A stretch of DNA of 64,000 bases from Ostrinia nubilalis (taxonomy: Eukaryota; Arthropoda; Insecta; Lepidoptera; Crambidae). Below, piece by piece: positions 22,057-33,080 of this stretch (positions are counted from its first letter, which is position 1; every line of letters begins with the position of its first letter). A program made the translations under genes and the position numbers. The stretch lies in assembly GCF_963855985.1 (NCBI RefSeq), contig NC_087118.1, positions 11,862,501-11,926,500 of the forward strand, in the 5' to 3' direction. The notes under the pieces are model-generated. The model was not told where the DNA came from. It was given only the letters and a program-made list of their open reading frames with translations, and ran no database searches.

Positions 22057-22069
22057 ATTCGGCATGTGA

Positions 22070-23010
22070 CGATGCACAGCATCTGGTGAGAGACTTGTTT
22101 ATTAGCTCCTGGTGACTACTTACCAATGGCGCTATGTGATGAAAGTTTTCGAGTTTCTGTAACAGAACTAGATTAGAACATGATTAATTTCAGGGTATTA
22201 ACATGTTTGAATTCAGAAATTCTTTCCTCATTAAAATGCAGATTGAGTGTGTATTGATATAATTTGCCCGCATGGCAGTAAGATTCATGCGAGTCATCAA
22301 CATAAGTTTATAATACAGGCGTACGATGTGATTGAAGAGTATCCAACATGCTTTAGATCTGTTGATTGAAAGTTATTAGTTATGTGTATCGGTCGTAGAT
22401 CAGTTAATAAAAGTGTCTGCCTTATAATATTGCTATTATTGTTCTATCTACGCCAATATCTCGTCAGATAATTTCATCTATGGCTAAATATCAACCCAAA
22501 TTAAAGATGCCACCACGAAGTCAACAATACCAGGAGAGGTTTTAAATCCAACAACCTTTATACTGTTTTTATCCATGTAGATTCCTAGTATTATTTGGTG
22601 TTGAAGAAAAAAAAAATATTAATAATGTGTTATTATATTCCGCTGTTCGCCTCTGCTCGCCTGATTCCAGTAACTTACGCAACCGTAGCAAGGGCATACA
22701 TATGTTGTTTTTTGGGATTTGCTGTCATTTTTCCCAGTTGTTTGTATGATGCCGTAACGGTGCCGAACTTACTCGTAGGTCAAGGTTTGTTAACTTAATC
22801 TTGAAATTATTCAGGCGAGACTATGTTTTATCATGTCAGCAGCTGATATAGATGGTAGGAGAAAAATATACATAAGCTAGTCTACGAGAAGCCTCGTAAA
22901 GGTCACATTTTAGATACCTACTGTTGGCTTTATCAGGAAGTGAAATTGGTTAAGCTTTTATGCTTAGTAAGAAAATTAAAGTTATCTTTAATATAGTTTT
23001 AGATTAGTAA
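22070..23010. other. no gene recognised
   Basis: AT-rich DNA. A 67-codon hydrophobic frame at 22595-22798 has no flanking splice sites or known motif. Confidence 0.3.
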
Positions 23011-25237
23011 CTAGCTTTGGTCGCCCGCTACGCGGGCTACAAAAGCTAGATCTGCGATGCTGGCCGCTCCGGGCTTCGCCCTACGCGGCGCTCGGCCTGC
23101 GGCCTCGCATTCGGTGCTCGGCCTTCGGCCTCGCAAAAATTACACGGGGCGTTTATCGTTTGTCGCAAGGCTCTTTTGCTTTTTTGACGCAACACAAGTA
23201 AATCAATGGCGACTGTCGGGATTTGAACCATCGCTCGGCCTTCGGTCTCGCTTTTCAGTCTGTCACTGGGCTCTAGTCCTTTTTTGACGCATAAAAAATA
23301 AATCTATGGCGACTCACAGGCTTTAAACTATCGCTCGGCCTTCGGCCTCGCCTTTTTCTACGTTAGCTAAGCCCCCCTGCATACAATTTGTATGGAGAAT
23401 TTAGTTCCTTTAGGAAAACGGGTGAACGCTTGGCGGCCATCTTGGATTTCCAAAATTTTGCATTTTTTCCTTAATCTGGACCATTTTTCGCGCCGAACCC
23501 CATTTTTACTTTTTTTCTAACTTCACCCAATCCCGTAAAACAATTCCTTAAAACCACCCATGTCCCAAAATTTTGAGTTTCCGTAACTCCCAGTGTTGCC
23601 AGGTCATCGAACTAAAAATGGTCAAATGTCATTAGTTTGACCTATTTGCAGGAGGCGTCATCCAAATTTTTGACCGAAAGTCGTTATTTCCTTTTTTTAC
23701 ATTTTTTGACCAAAACTCTTAAAGTATGGCAACACTGGGAATCATTGTTTTTCCAAACGATACTCCTTGACAAACTACGTAATCGCCCCATACAACTCGA
23801 CTTTCCCAAATGTTGCCAACTGCCAGAAAAATTCATTTGAAAAATCAGAAATCTAAAACTTTTTACAAAATGGCCGCTCACTCGGTCGCCATTTTGATTT
23901 TCTGACATTTCGGATTTTTCCCATAATCTGGGTCGTATAACCGACTAAACCTCATTTACAGTTTTTTTCTGCCATAACTCCTTCTGTCCGTCCTTAACTT
24001 TAAAGACACCCATGTCGAAAAAAATACTTTTCCCCGTAGCTCCCAGTGTTGCCAGGTGATCGAAATGAAAATGGTCAAATGTCATTTGCACCACCATTTT
24101 GCAGGAGGCGTCATCCAAATTTTTGAGCGGAAGTCGTTATTTCTACTTTCGACATTTTTGGACCAAATCTCCTAAGGTATGGCAACACTGGAGAAATTTC
24201 TTCACCCAAGCGAAACCTCTCGACAAGAGACACAACCGCCTCATACAACTCGACTTTCCAAAGTGTTGCCAACTACTCGAAAAATAAATTCCAAAATTTC
24301 GAAATTTTCAACTTTTTACAAAATGGCCGCCCACGCCGCCGCCATCTTGATTTTTTGACATTTCGGATTTTTCCCATAATCTGGGTCGTATATCCGACCA
24401 AACGTCATTTTTATTTTTCTTCTGCCATGAGTCCTTCTGTCTGTCCTTAACTTTAAAGTCACCCATGTCGCAAAAAAAACTTTTCCCCATAACTTTCAGT
24501 GTTGCCAGACTTTTTTCATAAAAATGGTGAAATGTCATTCATGTCCCCAAACGTCACCAGACTGCATTCCAAGTTTATGGAATTTTTGGAAATTTCCATT
24601 TTCTACTATCCGGGGCCGTGGTGGAAAATTTTCTTCCAAAATGGTAGTTTTTTCCGATTCATGGCAACACTCGAATAACAGACCAACAATCGCCCGGAAC
24701 ATTGTACCCCACTCCGGTGTCGCCATCTGCCGGAAAATTGCTACCAAAGCTTGGGAATTTTTTGATCGCAACAAAATGGCCGACGGTTCAGCCGCCATCT
24801 TGTTTTTCGATAATCTGTGAATAGGGCTCTTAAGAAGACTATACATGTCACAAAAACTCAAAAGAAATTTTCAAAAACAATTGCGCATCTCGGAATGACA
24901 CCTCCCTAAAAACACCCCGAAATCGCGTTTTCAATCCAAGATGGCGGCGCGGCCATTTTGTTTTTCCGTTTTTTTCTCACATTTTTGAACACACCTTGGC
25001 AACCCCAACAAACCACCAAAAAAGAAAAAATTCAGGACCGAAAACAAAAAAGTTTGTGTTTCAAAAAGTGCCGCCATTTTGTTTTTTGGTTCAAAAAATG
25101 TAATAAAGCTGGCAGTCGAAAAATCTAGTTAAAAACAAACACCAACAATTTTACCCCCCTCCCCTCTAAATACCCCAAAAATACCCCTGATCAGTGAGTC
25201 AGTCAGTGAGTAGGAATCGAGCTTTATATAATATAGA
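23011..25237. repeat. 2.2-kb tandem repeat, unit 1 (left array)
   Basis: The unit has a GC-rich head of about 350 bp with a CTAGCTTT...AAAGCTAG hairpin (23011-23049) and several GCTCGGCCTTCGGCCTCGC palindromes. Sub-repeats of about 453 bp follow, each opened by CAGTGTTGCCAG (23591, 24044, 24497), then a diverged end and a (GTCA)n-like tail leading to TTATATAATATAGA. It carries paired AAAATGGCCGC / GCCGCCATCTTG motifs several times. No frame over about 110 codons is open, and none is protein-like. The next unit starts directly at 25238. Confidence 0.85.
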
Positions 25238-27477
25238 CTAGCTTTGGTCGCCCGCTACGCGGGCTACAAAAGCTAGATCTGCGATGCTGGCCGCTCCGGG
25301 CTTCGCCCTACGCGGCGCTCGGCCTGCGGCCTCGCATTCGGAGCTCGGCCTTCGGCCTCGCAAAAATTACACGGGGCGTTTATTGTCTGTCACTGTGCTC
25401 TTGTGCTTTTTTGACGCAACACAGGTAAATCTATGGCGACTGTCGGGATTTGAACTATGGCTCGGCCTTTGGCCTCGCCTTTCTGTCTGTCACTGGACTC
25501 TAGTCCTTTTTTGACGCATCAAAATTAATCTATGGCGATTCACAGGCTTTAAGCTATCGCTCGGCCTTCGGCCTCGCCTTTTTCTACGTTAACTGAGCCC
25601 CCCTGCATACAATTTGTATGGAGAATTTAGTCCCTTTAGGAAAACGGGTGAACGCTTGGCGGCCATCTTGGATTTCCAAAATTTTTCATTTTTGCCTTAA
25701 TCTGGACCATTTTCCGCGCCGAACCCCATTTTTACTTTTTTTCTATTCTCACCCAGTCCCGAGGAGAACCGCCTTAAAAACACCCATGTCACAAAATTTT
25801 GTGTTTCCGTAATTCCCAGTGTTGCCAGGTGATCGAGATAAAAATAGTCAAATGTCATTAGTTTGACCTATTTGCAGGAGGCGTCATCCAAATTTCTAAC
25901 CGGAAGTCGTTATTTCCATTTTTTACATTTTTTGACCAAATCTTCCAAAGTATGGCAACACTGGAAATTTTTGTTTTCCCAAACGATACTCCTTGACAAA
26001 CTACATAATCGCCACATACAACCCAACTTTCCCAAATGTTGCCAACTACCCGAAAAACGCATTTGAAAAATCGAAAATCTCAAACTTTTTACAAAATGGC
26101 CGCCAACTCAGCCGCCATCTTTATTTTCTGACATTTCGGATTTTTCCCATAATCTGGGTCGTATAACCGACTAAACCTCATTTTTGGATTTTCTCTGCCA
26201 GAACTCCTTCTATCAGTCCTTAACTTTAAAGACACCCATGTCGAAAAAAATACTTTTCCCCCTAGCTCCCAGTGTTGCCAGGTGATCGAGATGAAAATGG
26301 TCAAATGTCATTTGCACGACCCCTTTGCAGGAGGCGTCGTCCAAATTTTTGACCGGAAGTCGTTATTTCTACTTTCGACATTTTTGGACCAAATCTCCCA
26401 AAGTGTGGCAACACTGGAGAAATTTCTTCACCCAAGCAAAACCTCTTGACAAGACACACGATCGCCTCATACAACTCGACTTTCTAAAGTGTGGCCAACT
26501 ACTCGAAAAATGAATTCCAAAATTTCGAAATTTTCAACTTTTTACAAAATGGCCGCCCACGCCGCCGCCATCTTGATTTTCTGACATTTCGGATTTTTCC
26601 CATAATCTGGGTCGTATATCCGACCAAACGTCATTTTTATTTTTTTTCTGCCATAATTCTTTCTGTCTGTCACTAACTTTAAAGACACCCATGTCGCAAA
26701 AAAAACTTTTCCCCATAACTTTCAGTGTTGCCAGACTTTTTTCATAAAAATGGTGAAATGTCATTCGGGTCCCCAAATGTCACCAGACTGCATTCCAAGT
26801 TTATGGAATTTTTGGAAATTTCCATTTTCTACTATCCGGGGCCGTGGTGGAAAATTTTCTTCCAAAATGGTAGTTTTTTCCGATTCATGGCAACACTCGA
26901 ATAACAGACCAACAATCGCCCGGAACATTGTACCCCACTCCGGTGTCGCCATCTGCCGGAAAATTGCTACCAAAGTTTGGGAATTTTTTGATCGCAACAA
27001 AATGGCCGACGGCTCAGCCGCCATCTTGTTTTTTGATAATCTGTGAATGGGGCTCTGAAGCAGACTATACATGTCACAAGAACTCAAAAGAAATTTTCAA
27101 AAACAATGGCGCATCTCGGAATGACACCTCCCCAAAAGCACCCCTGAAATCGCGTTTTCAATCCAAGATGGCGGCGCGGCCATTTTGTTTTTTCCATTTT
27201 TTTCTCACATTTTTTAGCACACCTTGGCAACCCCAACAAACTCCCAAAAAAGAAAAAAATCAGGACCAAAGACAGAAAAGTTTGTGTTTCAAAAAATGCC
27301 GCCATTTTGTTTTTTGGTTCAAAAAATATAAAAAACCTGGGTGTCAAAAAATCTAGTTTAAAATAAACACCAACAATTTTACCCCTCTCCCCTCTAAATA
27401 CCCCAAAAATACCCCTGATCAGTGAGTCAGTCAGTGAGTGAGTAGGAATCGAGCTTTATATATTATAGAATTATAGA
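25238..27477. repeat. 2.2-kb tandem repeat, unit 2 (left array)
   Basis: Head-to-tail copy of unit 1, 2240 bp against 2227 bp, colinear throughout with scattered substitutions. CAGTGTTGCCAG sub-repeats again sit about 455 bp apart (about 25816, 26270, 26723). The 142-codon frame at 26928-27356 is not conserved at that length in unit 1 and is not a gene. Confidence 0.85.
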
Positions 27478-27835
27478 CTAGCTTTGGTCGCCCGCTACGC
27501 GGGCTACAAAAGCTAGATCTGCGATGCTGGCCGCTCCGGGCTTCGCCCTACGCGGCGCTCGGCCTGCGGCCTCGCATTCGGAGCTCGGCCTTCGGCCTCG
27601 CAAAAATTACAGGGGGTGTTTACTGTCTGTCACTGTGCTCTTGTGCTTTTTTGACGCAACACGAGTTTAACTGTGGTAACTCTCGGGGTTTGAACCATCG
27701 CTCGGCCTTCGGCCTCGCCTTTCTGTCTGTCACTGGGCTCTAGTCCTTTTTTGACGCATTAAAAATAAATCTATGGCGACTCACAGGCTTTAAACTATCG
27801 CTCGGCCTTCGGCCTCGCCTTTATTTTCGGTTATA
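27478..27835. repeat. 2.2-kb tandem repeat, truncated unit 3
   Basis: Only the GC-rich head (hairpin plus GGCCTTCGGCCTCGC palindromes) is present. Homology ends near TCGCCTTTATTTTCGG, where AT-rich DNA takes over. Confidence 0.8.
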
Positions 27836-29110
27836 TGGCTTAGTCTTTAGAATTTGGCACAAAAATCTATTTCGTTTTAAGCAATAATATTAAAATTAAA
27901 ATAAATTCATTTATTTTTGCAAATAGGCTTTAAAAAAGCGCTTTTACACGTCCCAATATTAACCCTACCACTGCTTCGGGATATTATGCATAGAAGGCAA
28001 TAAATTATGCAAGATTTCAGTTGTCGTACATATTTCTTGATTCAATTAGCTTATCTACCTTAGTTGTTTGTTGGCTATATTACGGAAGTAGGTACCTATG
28101 AGATTATCCTAACAAATTATTTTATAATAATCAACTATATTGTAAAACTTATGCATTCATAATAATAAAAGTAATAGCTAGTGTACTTGTTTATTAATTT
28201 TATTGTCATTAAGAATGAATGTAGTCTATCATGATGTGCTGAAATTACAGAATGCTTTAGGAATAATACCGACAGGAGGCGCATCGTAGAGCTATCACCA
28301 TTGATTACTATTTAACAATGCGCCACCTATCGATTTTATTTCCAAGCATTCTCTAGTTACCGTTGTTAATGGAGTGCCATGTTACATGAAAGTTTGAGTG
28401 CAGTTTAGTTTAGTCATATTATTAAAATTTAATTATCTTATGTATGTACCTAAATGAAAGTTGTTTAGGAAACAGATATCAAAGATATTTAAGTCTGTGT
28501 GCGAGATAGTTAAGCCTGTGTTAGATATTTAAATCTGTGTGCGAGATAGTTAAGCCTGTGTGTGAGATATTTAAGCCTGTGTGTTATTATAACTCAACCT
28601 ACATTGTGCTTATTAATTAATTAATGAAGAAAAAACAAAAAATTGGTTTAAATAGTATATTTATAATGATTAAACAATTATTCTACAACTTTTGAAAGCA
28701 TACATTTGACTGTAATATTACTATGTTTTTGTAAAGGAGCAATCTACTTTCGTAATTGATCTATCATTTAGTACATTAAATAAAAAGACAAGCTTACAAG
28801 TGAAAAAAGTGCTACATGTAGCTTCAGTGCTGACAGTCGGATTTAAAAATCTTAGTTATCTAGAATGACTGGATCAAGCTGCGATTTTAATATAAGCGAA
28901 AAATATTAAATTCCAATGATAGTGAAATTCGAGTAGTTTTACTTAGCTAAGACATGTTTAATTCCAAAATATTATGTAATCATAATAATCATCATTTCAA
29001 GTGCAATATTTATAATATGAATGCAAATTGACATTGGATAAATGATTATGTTACATTTTCCTATACAAATGAAAATATAAAAAAGAATCTGGATCAGAGA
29101 TGGAATTGTG
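27836..29110. other. AT-rich DNA with a small tandem repeat
   Basis: No gene seen. At 28482-28586 five to six diverged units of about 21 bp repeat GATATTTAAGCCTGTGTGCGA. Confidence 0.5.
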
Positions 29111-29360
29111 TAAAGCAATCGTAATCATTTGACAGTTCATAATGTAGGTACGATAAAATCAGTTAAAGCGTTTGACAGAATAATCGTACGTTACGTTACG
29201 TACGTTAACTGTCAAATGATAACGATTGCTTTTCCACCTCAGTTTTAAAAAAAACTTGTGGGCTGATTTCTCAATCTTCGTATAACTTTTAACTGAAGAA
29301 TAGTATATGTCAAAATGTTTATTCTTCAGCAGATATTCAACGATTAAAAAATCAGTCCTA
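29111..29360. repeat. two adjacent small inverted-repeat elements
   Basis: 29111-29136 (AAAGCAATCG...TTTGACAGTT) pairs with 29207-29233, around a GTACGTTACGTTACGTAC palindrome. 29262-29278 (GGGCTGATTTCTCAATC) pairs with about 29343-29360, with an inner CTGAAGAATA / TATTCTTCAG pair. Both look like MITEs. Confidence 0.6.
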
Positions 29361-29567
29361 AGTCACCTACATATCCGAGTAGCTGGCATTTTATGTTCAC
29401 TAAATTAATATTAGAAAATGAAAAATAAAGAAAAAAAAACAAAAGAGCCATGATGAGGTTCAGCATAAGCTGCTACAAGTCTTGGGTTATGTTATTATTA
29501 CTGATCAGTAAACAATATTAATTAGAATAAAAGTGCATAACTACTATGTTTTAATCTGTAAATATCT

Positions 29568-29715
29568 CTAATTATTATTTTCTTGCTTCCTCTGTAGAAC
29601 GTCAAGCATCTTCAAATCAGTGTTCATCGATAGTTGACTGCTGTCGTCAATCCAATACCGGAACTGCAACTGAGATTTTAAGTCCAATGTCGATAATTCC
29701 ATGAGACTGATGAAC
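29568..29715 (-). CDS. terminal exon of a host gene (unknown)
   Basis: On the minus strand a TTTCCAG acceptor (AG at 29717-29716) is followed by a 49-codon frame to a stop at 29568, with FISLMELSTLDLKSQLQFRY and ending DVLQRKQENNN. A variant poly(A) signal ATTAAA lies at 29555-29550. The family is not recognised. It needs two bases from the preceding exon, so it does not join directly to the exon ending at 30460. An intermediate exon is expected, or the two belong to different genes. Confidence 0.45.
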
Positions 29716-29951
29716 CTGGAAATAAAAAGACAGTTGTAATTATTTCGTTTTAATGATTTCATTATCTTATATTTTATTCGCAAAAAAGGTAATTAAGAAA
29801 TGACAACATAGAGGTGAGTGGATGCGTGGTAGTATTATCACATAATACCTAATTATTAGTTAAAGTGGCATCTAAATAAAATGCGGCAAGCATTTATTGT
29901 GTGACATTTGCGTTTAAAATAAGATTTCAAATTAAGTATAAATATCTTTAA

Positions 29952-30045
29952 ATAAATAAATATCTTTGGACAATCTCACACAGCGCCATCTAGCCCCAAA
30001 GTAAGCAATTAATATGCTTGTGTTATGGGTATGAAATTATGCATA
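29952..30045 (-). mobile_element. SINE fragment
   Basis: Contains CACACAGCGCCATCTAGCCC and CATAACACAAGC, reverse-complement matches to the body of the SINE at 12573-12850. Only the 3' part is kept. Confidence 0.65.
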
Positions 30046-30148
30046 GAATTCATTTTATAAGAATAATATTGAACATGTCTCGGAAATGGATTTGCAATAA
30101 TATACAATAGGGATGATGACTGGGTAATGAAATCAAAATTATATTTAG

Positions 30149-30372
30149 TCCGTCAGACAGATAGAAAATATTAGACTCGTATTTTTTTTTCTATAATCGA
30201 ATATACAGTATTAAATTGAGTTGAAATGTCGCGTGACGTCACTTTTGAGTAAAATTCTACTCAAGCGTGACGTATCGCGCCATTTCAACTCGATGTAGCA
30301 CTGTTATTATTTAATTATAAAAGAAAATAAAAAATATGAGTCTAATGTTTTCTAATTATCTGTCTGACGGAC
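30149..30372. mobile_element. MITE with GTCCGTCAGACAGATA ends
   Basis: GTCCGTCAGACAGATAGAAA at the left is mirrored by TTATCTGTCTGACGGAC at the right. Inner inverted arms of TTGAGTTGAAATG...GACGTCA / TGACGTAT...CATTTCAACTC surround an ACTCAAAAGTG-like centre. About 220 bp, non-coding, inside the presumed intron of the host gene. Confidence 0.7.
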
Positions 30373-30459
30373 AAATAATTGAAATTTTGTCATCTAGCCT
30401 ATTACTTATCTCATATTTCTTGGTCGTTTAACGTAATAATGTTAGGTAGGTACACTTAC

Positions 30460-30607
30460 TTGTCGTGTCGTGAACTACTATTTGCGTCTTACGTTTATGT
30501 TTTGCCTTCTTTTCTTTCTTCATTCTTAGCCTTCTTGCTTCGTAGAGTAATATTTTACGCATTGAGACAGTAATTTCTTCTTCGCCAAGAAAATATGATA
30601 TCGCCAT
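30460..30607 (-). CDS. first coding exon of a host gene, Lys/Arg-rich (unknown)
   Basis: The ATG at 30607 (minus) opens 49 codons, MAISYFLGEEEITVSMRKIL then a basic stretch ARRLRMKKEKKAKHKRKTQ. It ends one base into a codon at a consensus donor A|GTAAGT (30460/30459). The basic run could be a nuclear signal or an RNA-binding tail, which is inference. Stop codons upstream support this start. The gene may end at 29568, through exons not located between 29716 and 30459. Confidence 0.5.
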
Positions 30608-31192
30608 ATCACTCCTCCTTCCTTGTGAGATGTGATCAATTCTATTCTATTCATGGCGTTTTACCTGTTGGTAAAATTTTGTTAAAAGTATTTTTTATAA
30701 AAAAAAAAATGCCTTTAAACAAAGGTAGTAGGCGCGCGTGAACACCTGCCAGTAGAGAGGTTATATGACCTAACGACAGTTGGTGAAAAGAAAAAAGAAC
30801 ACTGGCTGAGTACTCCAAAGATATGTCCAAGCTTAATGTTTATGGTATCTTAACACTTACTATTGATTATTGCGATTGAGTTGTAAAATTGTTTTACTTA
30901 CATAATCAGAAAAAGGTCGTGTGGTGCATTGTCAGGCTCCGGTTCAGTTCAGTATGAAGTAGCGAAACGTAGGTAGCTAAGTATTATATTACATTTTAAT
31001 TTTTATTATTTCTTCTAGTCTATACCTGAAATAGATGGCATATTAATATTATTAATAGTGAAATGTAATAAGATAATTATAATTGTATAATTTATATAAA
31101 TATAAATCTGAAGATGGAAGTTGCGTTTACCTTAATTAGTAGTTAGTTTTTTTTATGTTTATGAATTCTTCAAATTTGCATTATTTTGTCAG

Positions 31193-31316
31193 GGCTGCGT
31201 TATTAATGCTTCATCTTGAGGAACTTGACTTGCGAGTAGATGTGGTGAGCACCATCGTAGCAATTTTCACTTTTGCATCACTCAAGTTTCTCTTTTGGCT
31301 TCTATACCTGAAATAA
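31193..31316 (+). CDS. possible short exon encoding a membrane-type segment
   Basis: A TTTTGTCAG acceptor-like site is followed by 40 open codons, AALLMLHLEELDLRVDVVST then a hydrophobic run IVAIFTFASLKFLFWLLYLK, and a TAA. It could be a fragment of a chemoreceptor-like membrane protein or chance. No neighbouring exon supports it. Confidence 0.2.
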
Positions 31317-31354
31317 TTAATATAAAATATGTAGTACAGATTAAAATACTAATA

Positions 31355-31540
31355 CATATTAGAAATGCGAAAATTTGGATGTCTGTTACTTTTTCACGCA
31401 AAAACTACTGAACGGATTTTGACGAAACTTTACAGTATTATTGTTTATAACCCAGAATAACACATAGGCTATAATTTATGACGATCTGTGACAAACAAAA
31501 TTTCACGCCGGTGAAGCCGTGGGCAAAAGCTAGTCTTTTT
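31355..31540. repeat. interspersed retroposon tail
   Basis: ACTACTGAACGGATTTTGACG and CGCCGGTGAAGCCGTGGGCAAAAGCTAGT resemble the common non-LTR or SINE tail found across insect genomes. Non-coding. Confidence 0.5.
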
Positions 31541-31919
31541 ATAAATTAAATAATAATTTTATTAATATTTTTAATACTTACTCTTAGTATCTTTTGAGTG
31601 TACGAGTGACAGTCATCTTGATGTCTAATTGAGTATCTTATCCAGATAAGATATAAACAGTGATATTACTAATAAATCGTTTGTCATCTGTAATATAAAA
31701 CATATTAAAATTAGATTTATATTTGGCTATGCATCGATGTATAATTAGAGACACATCAAAGCATTGCACGGCTCATCTGTGTTTTGTGTGAATGAGATGT
31801 TTCCACATTTATAAACAAGTTAGCTGCCACACACTGCCAGCCTGGTTAGTCCATCTGCAAGCTCTATAACATGACATACAATGTTAGTAAAAGACAGCCA
31901 TAAATATTAGTTAAAGCCA

Positions 31920-32025
31920 GAGCCTCGTCAGTAAGACAGCAGGGAGCACCGCAGCGGAGCGTCTCACTCTCGCGGTGAGCCACGCCGCTGCCGCCAACAG
32001 CCGGCTGTTGGCGCGAGCAGGTGAG
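31920..32025 (+). promoter_or_regulatory. GC-rich patch, possible first exon or promoter
   Basis: A GC-rich island in AT-rich surroundings, with an arthropod initiator-like TCAGT near 31928 and a donor-like CAG|GTGAGG near 32020. It includes a perfect 22-bp palindrome at 31992-32013 (CGCCAACAGCC and its complement). It could be an untranslated exon of a plus-strand gene lying beyond the window. The evidence is weak. Confidence 0.3.
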
Positions 32026-32349
32026 GTTGGCACATGGGATAGTACCATAACATTAATTTGATCTTATAATTAATTAAAGGCAAGCCAATGGTTAGTAAGA
32101 TTAGTTTTGTTATGCACTCTCCCTTCTACTCCCCATCTACCTACATGAAATGTATAACATTAAAAACTGATTTTAATCATTCGCGTCCCACCCATTATAA
32201 CTAAACGTCAAGCAGTGAGTACATAATGTAACTCATTCATAAATATCGCGTCAAGACATACCTAGACACATAGAAAGACACGGGTCTTTCTATTTTAAAT
32301 AAAAACCATTTCATGTAGTTAGATCGCCCTACTGGGCGAATTTGATCTT

Positions 32350-33080
32350 CTAGCTACAATTAGTTAGCAAATAAATAATATGAATATGAATGAATTCTAA
32401 GCCAAAGCAGCGCAAGCATTTTAAAGCAGCAAGCAATTGCAAAGCAGCTACTGAAATGAATCCAAAATTTGATAGATTTGCCCGGGTAAGCCGATATTGT
32501 ATATGATGAGTGTTTACGTGTGCAGTAATGTAAGAGAAGATGGGAAAGCAAAGTGAAATGGAATATGAAAAATATCACCCCATTACTGTAAGAGTGGTAT
32601 ATCGGAATATAACGTAATCACTTTGGAATCACCATGACATTAGCGCCTGATTCGGAACAGGAGCCTCCTCAGCCAACCAAACGAAGGAAGAGAGAATGAT
32701 ACCGCTGACTGAACGAACTGATTGACAGGGGAAGACTGTTAGGACGACACCCCCAGCCTGCAGGGGACGTCACTGATCCACGTGGGTGACACAGGCAGAC
32801 GCCTCAGAGAGGGTGACGCCAACGAAGCGAAGAGTGTGAAGGCGACAGCCAACACAGCACGAGCATAAAGTTGAAGAGGTCGAGCGGAGGGAAGATGCAG
32901 GGTTAACGAATCAGGGCAGAGAAAATAACCGGTCGATAATGTCCCGGGTGTCAATCAAACACCTCAGCGTCGACGGAATATCAGGGTGTCCAGGTACAAG
33001 TACGAGTATGTCAATATAACAAACAACACGTGGTTCAGAAAGCAATGAGCAATGGATGTGTTCAAATGTAGTTAGTTAAT
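32350..33080 (-). repeat. interspersed repeat family B, copy 1
   Basis: The reverse complement matches 42115-42785 over most of its length: CCATTGCTCATTGC, TTTGTTATATTG-CATACTCG, ATTCCGTCGACGCTGAGG, and an AAATAAATAA-like end. Short frames are not conserved between the copies, so it is taken as non-coding. It is probably a retroposed sequence. Confidence 0.65.

Noticed and set aside
26928..27356. 142-codon plus-strand frame in the 2.2-kb repeat
   Set aside because: The homologous region of unit 1 breaks the frame and the translation has no domain. The repeat is non-coding.
29568..30607. Direct splicing of the exon at 30607-30460 to that at 29715-29568
   Set aside because: The junction phases do not match (one base left against two needed), so an additional exon or separate genes are required.
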